Assembly: GCF_900163715.1 (NCBI RefSeq)
Contig: NZ_FWFF01000013.1
Coordinates: forward strand, 62,001 to 126,000
Direction: 5' to 3'
Origin: Brevibacterium yomogidense
Lineage (GTDB): Bacteria > Actinomycetota > Actinomycetes > Actinomycetales > Brevibacteriaceae
DNA length: 64,000 nt
The notes under the pieces were generated by a model. That model was not told where the DNA came from and did no database searches. It worked only from the letters and a program-made list of their open reading frames with translations. This document shows positions 33,838 to 41,995 of the stretch, piece after piece (within the stretch, counting starts at the first letter, position 1; each line of letters opens with the position of its first letter). The position numbers and the translations under genes are program-made.

Positions 33838-34664
33838 ACGCCCTTGAAGTACACGAGCTGGGTCGTCGTCGCGAGCAGCTCCCCGTCCTCGCCCCACACG
33901 TGACCGATCTGGTCGAAGTGGCCCTCATGGAAGCGCGAGGCCGCCGCCCGGCACAGGAGGTGCTCGCCCTGGGCTGCCAGGGCCTCCGGTGCGGTGTGGA
34001 AGTACACGGTGTAGCTGACTGTCCCCGCCGGCGACGGTGTGCCCGTCCGGGCGAAGATCCGCGGGAAGAACACGTCGCAGGCTGCCGCGAGGGACACGTG
34101 GTCCCACGGCCGCGGCTGCGTCTGCGACACCCACATGAGGGTCTCCGACGATTCGGAGGCCGCAGTCGGAACCCCGGACACGATGCGGAAGACGTAGTTC
34201 TCCATCCACGGCAGTGCCATCTGGTACGGGGTGATGTCGACGTCCGCGGGCGCGGGGACCTGCGGGACGGACAGCTCTGTGTCGGTGAACGTCTCGCGCC
34301 CCCGGGCTAGCAGCGCGGTGCCTGTGAGCACCGTGCCCGACTCCTGATCGATGCGCACGGTCCAGTGCTGGTTCGAGCGATTCGTCCGCACGGGGTCGAC
34401 GACGATGTCCATCGTCCCCTCCTCGACCGGCGCCGCGAAGTTGAGGGTGAGCGCGGCAGGGCGCCCCTGCGCCCGCGGATCCGCTGTGATGCCGGCGAGC
34501 GCCTGCGCCGCGGTCGCACCGCCGTAGGGGCCCACCATGTTCGCCCACGCGGGATGGGTCCTCGCGGTGACCGTCCGGGGGCCCTCAGGCCCTGCATCGG
34601 GCGTGGACTGCGCCCCGTCGGTCGGAACTTCCAAGGCGATGAGTGCATCGAACGTGTGAGTCAT
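33834..34664 (-). CDS. Acyl-CoA thioesterase (double hotdog, TesB-like)
   Basis: Hydrolyses acyl-CoA thioesters to free acids. The 276-residue protein has two hotdog-like halves: an N-terminal one beginning at HPAWANMVGPYGGATAAQALAG, and a C-terminal one with PRPWDHVSLAAACDVFFPRIF. The substrate range cannot be read from sequence. The ATG at 34664 gives the normal N-terminus. It is the first gene of the thioesterase-alkB-tag operon and diverges from the peptide synthetase across 116 bp. There, TATCAT (34738-34743) is the only -10-like hexamer I noticed facing the synthetase. Confidence 0.85.
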   Translation of the reverse strand: MTHTFDALIALEVPTDGAQSTPDAGPEGPRTVTARTHPAWANMVGPYGGATAAQALAGITADPRAQGRPAALTLNFAAPVEEGTMDIVVDPVRTNRSNQHWTVRIDQESGTVLTGTALLARGRETFTDTELSVPQVPAPADVDITPYQMALPWMENYVFRIVSGVPTAASESSETLMWVSQTQPRPWDHVSLAAACDVFFPRIFARTGTPSPAGTVSYTVYFHTAPEALAAQGEHLLCRAAASRFHEGHFDQIGHVWGEDGELLATTTQLVYFKGV

Positions 34665-34780
34665 GAGCCGATCGTATCCGGGCTCACACCGGGCAGCACT
34701 CCGTCCTGCCCGACACCCTCCGTTCACCTGCTGCGGATATCATCGATCCGTCCATCTCGCAGAGCAGGAGACACCGACAC

Positions 34781-37700
34781 GTGACCCACCTCCCCCACGA
34801 GTCTCCGACGGAGATGCACTCGCCGCAGTTCCCCGCCGGCGATCGGGCGCCTTCTGCCCGCACACTCATCGATCTGATCATGGAGACCGCTGCCGCGCAC
34901 CCGGACTCGCCCGCCATCGACGACGGGACGACGGTGCTGCGGTACCGGGAGCTGCTCGAGACGATGCGGGACCGCGCACTCGCCCTGGCAGATGCCGGGG
35001 TGGGGCCGGGCGACACAGTGGGCGTGCGCGTCACGTCCGGGACGACGGACCTCTACACGGCCATCCTCGGCATCCTCATGGTCGGCGGCGCCTATGTCCC
35101 CGTCGACGTGGACGATCCGGATGAGAGAGCGCGCACCGTCTTCTCCGAGGCGGAGTGCGCCGCTGTGGTCACCGACGGGTTCACGATCGACGTCCGGCAC
35201 CGCCGCACTCCGGACCAGGTCCCCCCGCTCAGAGCACCGGAGCCGTCCGATGACTGCTGGGTGATCTTCACCTCGGGCTCCACCGGCACTCCGAAGGGCG
35301 TCGCAGTCTCGCATCGCTCCGCAGCGGCCTTCGTCGACGCCGAGGCGAGGATCTTCTGCAGCGCGGAGCCGCTGCGGCCCGGCGACCGCGTGCTCGCCGG
35401 CCTGTCCGTGGCGTTCGACGCGAGCTGTGAGGAGATGTGGCTCGCGTGGAGATCCGGTGCCTGCCTGGTGCCCGCACCCCGGTCACTCGTGAAATCGGGC
35501 ATGGATCTGGGCCCGTGGCTCGCGAACCGCGGCATCACGGTCGTGTCCACCGTGCCGACCCTCGCATCGCTGTGGCCCGCGGAGACCCTCGCGAACGTCC
35601 GACTGCTGATCTTCGGCGGGGAAGCGTGCCCTCCTGAACTGGCTGCCCGGCTCTCCGACGAGGATCGCGAGGTCTGGAACACCTACGGCCCGACCGAGGC
35701 CACGGTCGTCACCTGCGCGGCTCCACTCGATGGATCGGACCCCGTGCGCATCGGACTGCCGCTGGACGGATGGGACATGGCGATCGTCGACCCGGCGACC
35801 GGCGTCCCGGTCGCCGACGGGGCCACCGGCGAGCTGATCATCGGCGGCGTCGGCCTGGCCCGCTACCTCGACCCCGCCAAGGACGCGGAGAAGTACGCGC
35901 CCATGCCCACTCTCGGGTGGGAGCGCGCATACCGCTCCGGGGACCTCGTCGTCATGGACCCGGAGGGCCTCATCTTCGTGGGCCGCGCAGACGAGCAGGT
36001 GAAGCTGGGCGGCCGCCGCATCGAACTGGGAGAGATCGACGCCTCACTCCAAGCGCTGCCCGGAGTGGCCGGCGGCGCCGCCGCTGTGAAGGACACGCCC
36101 GCCGGCATGCAGCTGCTCATCGGGTACCTCGCCCCGGAGATACCCGGCGACGATCGGCGGGAGGACTGGACCGCACTGCTGCGGCAGGAGCTGCCCCCGG
36201 CACTGGTGCCCCGGCTGGTCCTCGTCGACGACCTGCCCACGAAGACCTCCGGCAAGGTCGACCGCAATGCACTGCCGTGGCCCCTGCCCGGTGAAGAGCC
36301 CGCAGACGGCGACCGCGACGAACTGCCCGAGTCCACGCGCTGGTTCGCGGACCAGTGGGAGGCGGTGCTGGGCACCGTGCCCACCCTCGACTCCGACTTC
36401 TTCGACTCCGGCGGCGGGTCACTCGCAGCCGCCCAGCTGGTCTCCCGCCTGCGCACGCGCCACGCCGGTGTGACGGTCGGCGACGTGTACTCCGTGCCCC
36501 GCTTCGGTGCGCTCGTCGACGTCGCCTCAGAGACCGACGATGCGGCGCCCGCGCGCGCTCGCCGGACGATCACGCGCACGCGGTACTCGATGCAGGCGCT
36601 CCAGACCCTGCTCGGCATCCCCGTCCACGTGCTCGCCGCGATGAAGTGGGCTGTGCTCGCGCTGGTCATCGTGAATCTCGCGGGTCTGGCGGGGATGGAG
36701 GTCCCGACGGTGAGCTGGTGGCTCATCGTTGCGCTCTTCGGCGTGTTCGTCACCCCGTGGGGCCGCATGCTCATCTCCGCGGGGGCAGCACGAGCGCTGC
36801 TGCGCGGAGTCTCACCTGGCACGTACCCGCGCTCCGGCTCCGTGCACCTGCGCCTGTGGCTCGCGGAGCACGTGGCGGACCTCGCCTCAGCCGTCTCCGT
36901 CGCCTCGGCGCCGTGGGTCACCTGGTACGGCCGGCTGCTCGGAAATCGGATCGGCCCGAACGTCGACCTGCACTCGATCCCGCCCGTCACCGGGATGCTC
37001 ACACTCGCCGAGGGCGCCTCCATCGAGCCGGAGGTCGACTTCAAGGGCTGGTGGGTCGACGGCGACGTCGTCCACATCGGCCCGATCCGAGTGGGCGAGT
37101 ACGCGGTCGTCGGCGCCCGTTTGACGCTGCTGCCCGGCTCGCGGGTGGGAGCAGGAGCCGTCGTCGAGCCCGGATCCGCTGTGAACGGGAAGCTGCGCCG
37201 GGGGCAGGTGTACTCCGGTTCGCCTGCCATGCGGGTCCGCAAGGCTCAGATCGACTTCCCCGAATCGCCTCCTCGCCGTCGGCGCACCCCCTTCCTGCTC
37301 TATGCGATCGGCTCCGTCCTCCATGCCGCCATCCCCCTGCTCGCCGCCGTCCCCGGTCTGGCTCTCATGTTCGCCGTGTCCGGTCCCGAGGCCGCGGTCA
37401 CGCCCCTCGTCCTCCTCGCCTGGTCCCCCGTGCTCGGCCTCACCTGGTTCGCCACCACGGCGCTGCTGATCGTGCTGGCGGTGCGCGCACTGGCGATCGG
37501 GATGAAGGAGGACGTCGTCCCGGTGAGGTCCTTCGCGGGCTACCGCGTGTGGGCGACGGAGCGGATCATGGACATGGCTCGCGACCTCCTCTTCCCCCTC
37601 TACGCAGGGCTCCTCACCCCGGTGTGGCTGCGGCTGCTGGGCGCGAAGGTGGGACGAGACGTCGAGGTGTCGACCGTGCTCCTGGTGCCGTCGATGACCA

Positions 37701-38713
37701 CGATCGCGGACGGCGCGTTCCTCGCGGACGACACGATGGTCGCGAGCTACGAGCTGGGCAACGGCTGGATGAGGGTCGGACGGGCGAAGGTGGGCAAGCG
37801 CGCCTTCCTCGGCAATTCCGGTATGGCTGCGGCCGGTCGACGTGTTCCGAAGAACGCACTCGTCGCCGTGCTGTCCGCTGCACCCACCAAGGCCAAGAAG
37901 GGCTCGAGCTGGATCGGCTCCCCACCCGTCGAGCTCCGTCGCTCGGAGGTCGCGGCCGACTCCGCGCTCACGTACAAGCCGTCGGCCCGCCTGCGTCGCC
38001 TCCGGGGGATGTGGGAGACGCTGCGCCTGCTGTCGGTCATCGCCGGGGCGCTCGTCGTCACGGGCGTCATCGGCGCTCTCATCGGACTCCACTCGGCACT
38101 CGCGCAGACCCTCTCGAACACCGCCGCCGCGGTCGTCATGCTCCTCCTGTCCGGTGTCGTCATGATGCTCGCCGGGGCGGTCGCCGCGGGCATCGCAGTC
38201 GCTGCGAAGTGGATCTGCGTGGGACGCATCCGCCGATCAGAGCATCCCCTCTGGTCATCGTTCATCTGGCGCAGCGAGCTCGCGGACACGTTCGTCGAGC
38301 TCGTCGCCGCACCCTGGTTCGCGCGCACGGCGGTCGGCACACCCGCGCTCGTCTGGTACCTGCGCGCGCTGGGCGCGAGGATCGGGCACGGCGTGTGGTG
38401 CGAGACGTACTGGCTGCCGGAGGCCGATCTCGTCTCCCTGGGAGACAACTCCACCGTCAACCGGGGCTGCGTCGTCCAGACCCACCTCTTCCACGACCGC
38501 GTCATGAGCCTCGACACCGTCACGCTCGACCCGGGCGCCACGCTCGGCCCGAACAGCGTCATCCTGCCGGCCGCAACCATCGGAGACGCGGCCACCGTCG
38601 GACCCGCGAGCCTCGTGATGCGCGGTGAGTTCGTCCCGGCGAATGCGTACTTCATGGGCAATCCGGTCGTACCCTGGATCGATGCGCCCACCATCCCCTC
38701 CGAGGAGGACTGA
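34781..38713 (+). CDS. Pls/PosA-type membrane non-ribosomal peptide synthetase
   Basis: A 1310-residue single-module synthetase with the layout of epsilon-poly-L-lysine synthetase: adenylation domain (about 1-510, IFTSGSTGTPKG core), carrier domain with phosphopantetheine serine Ser547 (SGGGSLAAA), then three left-handed beta-helix segments (about 725-830, 945-1040, 1195-1300). Each is preceded by a membrane-helix pair, giving about six membrane segments. No thioesterase is present. Aligning the pocket to GrsA PheA gives code D-A-E-S-I-G-T-V-V-K, close to lysine codes such as DAESIGSVCK, with Glu at position 239 suited to a cationic side chain. The product is probably a homopolymer of lysine or a related diamino acid, but this is inference. 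GTG start with AGGAG 10 nt upstream. Confidence 0.88.
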   Translation: MTHLPHESPTEMHSPQFPAGDRAPSARTLIDLIMETAAAHPDSPAIDDGTTVLRYRELLETMRDRALALADAGVGPGDTVGVRVTSGTTDLYTAILGILMVGGAYVPVDVDDPDERARTVFSEAECAAVVTDGFTIDVRHRRTPDQVPPLRAPEPSDDCWVIFTSGSTGTPKGVAVSHRSAAAFVDAEARIFCSAEPLRPGDRVLAGLSVAFDASCEEMWLAWRSGACLVPAPRSLVKSGMDLGPWLANRGITVVSTVPTLASLWPAETLANVRLLIFGGEACPPELAARLSDEDREVWNTYGPTEATVVTCAAPLDGSDPVRIGLPLDGWDMAIVDPATGVPVADGATGELIIGGVGLARYLDPAKDAEKYAPMPTLGWERAYRSGDLVVMDPEGLIFVGRADEQVKLGGRRIELGEIDASLQALPGVAGGAAAVKDTPAGMQLLIGYLAPEIPGDDRREDWTALLRQELPPALVPRLVLVDDLPTKTSGKVDRNALPWPLPGEEPADGDRDELPESTRWFADQWEAVLGTVPTLDSDFFDSGGGSLAAAQLVSRLRTRHAGVTVGDVYSVPRFGALVDVASETDDAAPARARRTITRTRYSMQALQTLLGIPVHVLAAMKWAVLALVIVNLAGLAGMEVPTVSWWLIVALFGVFVTPWGRMLISAGAARALLRGVSPGTYPRSGSVHLRLWLAEHVADLASAVSVASAPWVTWYGRLLGNRIGPNVDLHSIPPVTGMLTLAEGASIEPEVDFKGWWVDGDVVHIGPIRVGEYAVVGARLTLLPGSRVGAGAVVEPGSAVNGKLRRGQVYSGSPAMRVRKAQIDFPESPPRRRRTPFLLYAIGSVLHAAIPLLAAVPGLALMFAVSGPEAAVTPLVLLAWSPVLGLTWFATTALLIVLAVRALAIGMKEDVVPVRSFAGYRVWATERIMDMARDLLFPLYAGLLTPVWLRLLGAKVGRDVEVSTVLLVPSMTTIADGAFLADDTMVASYELGNGWMRVGRAKVGKRAFLGNSGMAAAGRRVPKNALVAVLSAAPTKAKKGSSWIGSPPVELRRSEVAADSALTYKPSARLRRLRGMWETLRLLSVIAGALVVTGVIGALIGLHSALAQTLSNTAAAVVMLLLSGVVMMLAGAVAAGIAVAAKWICVGRIRRSEHPLWSSFIWRSELADTFVELVAAPWFARTAVGTPALVWYLRALGARIGHGVWCETYWLPEADLVSLGDNSTVNRGCVVQTHLFHDRVMSLDTVTLDPGATLGPNSVILPAATIGDAATVGPASLVMRGEFVPANAYFMGNPVVPWIDAPTIPSEED

Positions 38714-38718
38714 CGTCC

Positions 38719-40038
38719 GTGCTTGATGACTACACCCCCGATTCGGGACATGAGGACTACACCGTCGAGCACTACGACCTCGACCTCGATTACCGACTGG
38801 GCCCCAATCGCCTCGATGGGACGGCCCGCCTGAGCGTCCGCGTACTCGCCGACGCCGCGTCGCTGAGGGTCGACCTCGTGGGACTCGGGGTCGACCGCGT
38901 CCGCGTCGACGGGCAGCGGGCGCGCTTCCGGCAGCGTCAGCGCCACGTCGACGTCACCCTGCCCGCGAAGAGGGGACCCGGCGACGAGCTCGTCCTGGAG
39001 ATCCGCTATTCCGGCACTCCGGAGCCCGTGATGGGGACGTGGGGAGACGTCGGCTGGGAGGAGCTGGAGGACGGCTCGCTGGTCGCGGGCCAGCCCAACG
39101 GCTCGGCCACCTGGTACCCGGTCAACGACCACCCGGCCCACAAGGCGACGTACCGCATCAGCGTCCTCACCGACGCGGACTACTCCGTCATCGCCAACGG
39201 GCGGCTGACGGGGAAGAGCAGAGCCTCCCGCGGCACCCGCTGGGAGTGGACCTCGGACACGCCGCTGGCCCCCTACCTCGCGAGCGTCCAGATCGGCCGC
39301 TACCGCATCGACGACCTGCCCGGTGACGAGGGTGACGGGACAGTTCCGCAGTGGCTGGCCGCCCCCCGCCTCACCTGGCATGCAGCGGCCCTCGTCCTGA
39401 AGAAGCAGCGGCGGATGCTCGACGTCTTCGAGGACTGGTTCGGGCCCTACCCGTTCGACTCCTACGGCGTCGTCGTCACGCACGAGGCTCTCGAGATCCC
39501 CCTCGAGTCCCAGCCGTTCTCCATCCTGGGCGCCAACCACCTGCTGCCCACCTGGGAGGCGGAGAGGCTGGTCGCCCACGAGCTGTCGCACCAGTGGTTC
39601 GGCAATTCCGTGTCGATCCGCCGCTGGCGCGACCTCTGGCTGAATGAGGGGTTCGCCTGCTACGCGGAGTGGATCTGGTCGGACGCCAAGGACAGGCGAT
39701 CGATCGCAGACTGCGCTGACGAGGTCCACGCGGAGCACGTCGACCTCCCGCAGGACATCCGCGTGGGCGATCCGGGCGGACCGGACATGTTCGACGATCG
39801 CGTGTACAAGCGCGGTGCGCTCACGCTCGAGGCTCTGCGGCGCACGGTCGGGGACGCGGACTTCCGGCGGATCGTCCAGGAGTGGTGCGCCCGGAACCGG
39901 CACGGCCACGGGGACGCGGAGACCTTCTTCGCTCTCGTCGCAGAGATCGCGGACATCGATGCGCACTCCCTGCTCGATCCGTGGCTCACGCAGGAGCGGC
40001 TCCCGGACCTGCCAGCGCGCGCAGGGCTGAACGCATGA
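38719..40038 (+). CDS. M1-family metallopeptidase
   Basis: Zinc peptidase of the aminopeptidase N family. The 439-residue protein has an N-terminal beta saddle and the catalytic HExxH as VAHELSHQWFGN, with the third zinc ligand in NEGFACYAEW. The usual GAMEN exopeptidase motif is replaced by IPLESQPFS, so strict aminopeptidase specificity is not certain. No signal peptide is visible, which points to the cytoplasm. It starts with a GTG only 5 bp after the peptide synthetase, so the two are almost certainly one transcript; processing or degradation of the synthetase product is possible. Confidence 0.92.
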   Translation: MLDDYTPDSGHEDYTVEHYDLDLDYRLGPNRLDGTARLSVRVLADAASLRVDLVGLGVDRVRVDGQRARFRQRQRHVDVTLPAKRGPGDELVLEIRYSGTPEPVMGTWGDVGWEELEDGSLVAGQPNGSATWYPVNDHPAHKATYRISVLTDADYSVIANGRLTGKSRASRGTRWEWTSDTPLAPYLASVQIGRYRIDDLPGDEGDGTVPQWLAAPRLTWHAAALVLKKQRRMLDVFEDWFGPYPFDSYGVVVTHEALEIPLESQPFSILGANHLLPTWEAERLVAHELSHQWFGNSVSIRRWRDLWLNEGFACYAEWIWSDAKDRRSIADCADEVHAEHVDLPQDIRVGDPGGPDMFDDRVYKRGALTLEALRRTVGDADFRRIVQEWCARNRHGHGDAETFFALVAEIADIDAHSLLDPWLTQERLPDLPARAGLNA

Positions 40039-40093
40039 GCGGACTCGTCCGGTTCGCGTGAGACGACCCGGGCGCGCCGCCTGAGCAGACCCC

Positions 40094-40582
40094 TCAGATG
40101 CTGCGCAGCAGGATGTCCGCACCGCCTTCGCGCCCGGCGATGACGAAGCCGTTCTCCGCGAAGAACTCCCCCGCCGTATTCAGCTCATGCACGGCGAGGC
40201 TCACGGATCCGCGCCCGGACAGGCGCAGCAGGTCCAGGACGGCGCGTACGAGGTGCGTGCCGTAGCCGTGGCCCTGCGCTGCCGGGTCGACCGCGATGCG
40301 GAGTTCGGGGATCTGGTCCCCGGCCCACCCCAGGCCGCGCCAGCCGTCGTGCGGCAGTCGGACCCACGCGGCGCCCACCGCCTGCTCGTCGTCGTCGAGG
40401 ATGACGACGCCGGTGTCCCCCGGTCGCCCCCAGCCGTCCAGGTATCCGGCCAGCACGTCGTCCGCGGCGATCTGCGCATCGGACAGCGGAGGGGAATCGA
40501 TCGACCAGTTGACGGTCTGCGCGAGGAAGGGGCGGAGCATGCCCTCCGCGCTCGCATCATCGGGAACGGGTACTAGCTTCAT
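40094..40582 (-). CDS. GNAT-family acetyltransferase
   Basis: The 162-residue protein has the GNAT core: ELRIAVDPAAQGHGYGTHLVRAVLDL (acetyl-CoA pyrophosphate loop Q/R-x-x-G-x-G/A) near residue 102 and a C-terminal AGEFFAENGFVIAGRE. The acceptor is not predictable. I took the ATG at 40582; a GTG at 40603 would add seven residues. Neither has a strong ribosome site. It follows the MATE transporter by about 50 bp on the same strand and converges on the M1 peptidase. Confidence 0.88.
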   Translation of the reverse strand: MKLVPVPDDASAEGMLRPFLAQTVNWSIDSPPLSDAQIAADDVLAGYLDGWGRPGDTGVVILDDDEQAVGAAWVRLPHDGWRGLGWAGDQIPELRIAVDPAAQGHGYGTHLVRAVLDLLRLSGRGSVSLAVHELNTAGEFFAENGFVIAGREGGADILLRSI

Positions 40583-40633
40583 GACGACATTCTGTCCGAT
40601 CACCGGCCGCAGTGCGAACCTCCGCGCGGATGC

Positions 40634-41950
40634 TCAGCGGATGCCGCGGGCAAGTGCCCGGTCGATCCATGCGCGTCCGCGGGCGCGCATGCCCAGCGTG
40701 ACTCCGCGAGCGCCCAGGAACCCGAGGACGAAAGCGGCCCAGGCCGTGAGCGCGTGCGGCCAGAGTGCCATGGCGCCGTAGAGGATCACGGCGAACACCG
40801 CCAGGGACACGACCTGCGCGAGCGCGAGGTAGCGCGCGTCCTCTGCGCCCAGCAGCACGCCGTCCAGCACGAACACGACTCCGGCCAGGGGGAGGCTCAC
40901 GGCGAACACGAGCAGCAGCGCGGTGATGAGCGACCGCACTGCCGGGTCTCCCGTGAACGCGGCGGGGATCCACGCGGCACCGGCAGCGATGAGGATCGCG
41001 CAGACGATGCCGAATCCCACGCCCCAGCGGACCAGTCGCGCTGTGATCCTCTGCACTCCGGGCACGTCCTGCGCGCCCAGCCGCAGAGCGATGAGAGCCT
41101 GGCCCGCGATCGCCAGCGCGTCGAGCGCGAGCGCCATCGCGAAGAACAGGGTCTGGACGACCTGGACAGCCGCCAGCTGCTGGGTGCCCAGCGCAGTGGC
41201 CTCGAAGACGAGGAGGATGAGTGCTGCGCGCAGGGCCGCACTCCGGACCACCAGCCACCCGGAGGTCCTGGCCGACGACCACACGCCCGTCCACTGGGGC
41301 AGCAGACTGGCCCCGTGCCGGGCGGCCGCGCGGAAGGCGATGACGAGGATGACGGCCGCCATGCCCGCCTGGGCGATGACGCTGCCGATCGCGGACCCCG
41401 CGATCCCGAGGTCCAGCCCGTAGATGAGGATCGCGTTGAGGACGATGTTCGCTCCGAATCCGCCGCCGGCGACCCAGAGCGGAGTCGTCGTGTCCTGCAG
41501 TCCGCGCAGCAGGCCGGTGCCCGCGATGACGAGCAGCATGAACGGCAGGCCCCACCACGAGATCGTCAGGTACGTGAGGGCGGCGGCCGCGACCTCGGGC
41601 CCGGGCCCGAACGCTCCGATCACCGGACCCACTAGCGGCAGCCCACCCAGCAGCAGGAGTGCGGAGATGACGACGGACAGCCACATCCCGTCGAATCCTG
41701 CGCTCACCGCCCCGCGGATATCGCCGCTGCCCATGCGCTTCGCGACGCGGGGCGTGGTGGCATAGGCGAGGAAGATCATGAGCCCCAGCACCGTCTGCAG
41801 CACGGTCGATGCGATCGCGAGCCCGCCCAGGGCGGGTGCCCCCAGATGGCCGACCATCGCGGTGTCGGCGAGGAGGAAGAGGGGTTCGGCGATGAGGGCG
41901 CCCAGTGCGGGCACGGCCAGGCGGAGGATCTCGCGATCGACGGGTTTCAT
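40634..41950 (-). CDS. MATE-family efflux transporter (DinF-like)
   Basis: Twelve-helix drug or metabolite exporter driven by a cation gradient. The 438-residue protein starts with ILRLAVPALGALIAEPLFLLADTAMVGHLG, the standard MATE/DinF opening, and has hydrophobic segments throughout. The conserved repeat of the second half begins near residue 230. The substrate is unknown. It stands between the GNAT and carboxylase genes, both on the same strand; the peptide synthetase two genes away is on the other strand, so a link to its product is only a guess. Confidence 0.93.
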   Translation of the reverse strand: MKPVDREILRLAVPALGALIAEPLFLLADTAMVGHLGAPALGGLAIASTVLQTVLGLMIFLAYATTPRVAKRMGSGDIRGAVSAGFDGMWLSVVISALLLLGGLPLVGPVIGAFGPGPEVAAAALTYLTISWWGLPFMLLVIAGTGLLRGLQDTTTPLWVAGGGFGANIVLNAILIYGLDLGIAGSAIGSVIAQAGMAAVILVIAFRAAARHGASLLPQWTGVWSSARTSGWLVVRSAALRAALILLVFEATALGTQQLAAVQVVQTLFFAMALALDALAIAGQALIALRLGAQDVPGVQRITARLVRWGVGFGIVCAILIAAGAAWIPAAFTGDPAVRSLITALLLVFAVSLPLAGVVFVLDGVLLGAEDARYLALAQVVSLAVFAVILYGAMALWPHALTAWAAFVLGFLGARGVTLGMRARGRAWIDRALARGIR

Positions 41951-41995
41951 CAGGGATGATTCTAGATCGGGATGCTTCCCGGTCGGCGCGCGGTG

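Noticed and set aside
34733..34750. CGGAT-ATCATCG-ATCCG inverted repeat before the peptide synthetase as an operator
   Set aside because: Arms of only 5 bp; no second copy seen in this window.
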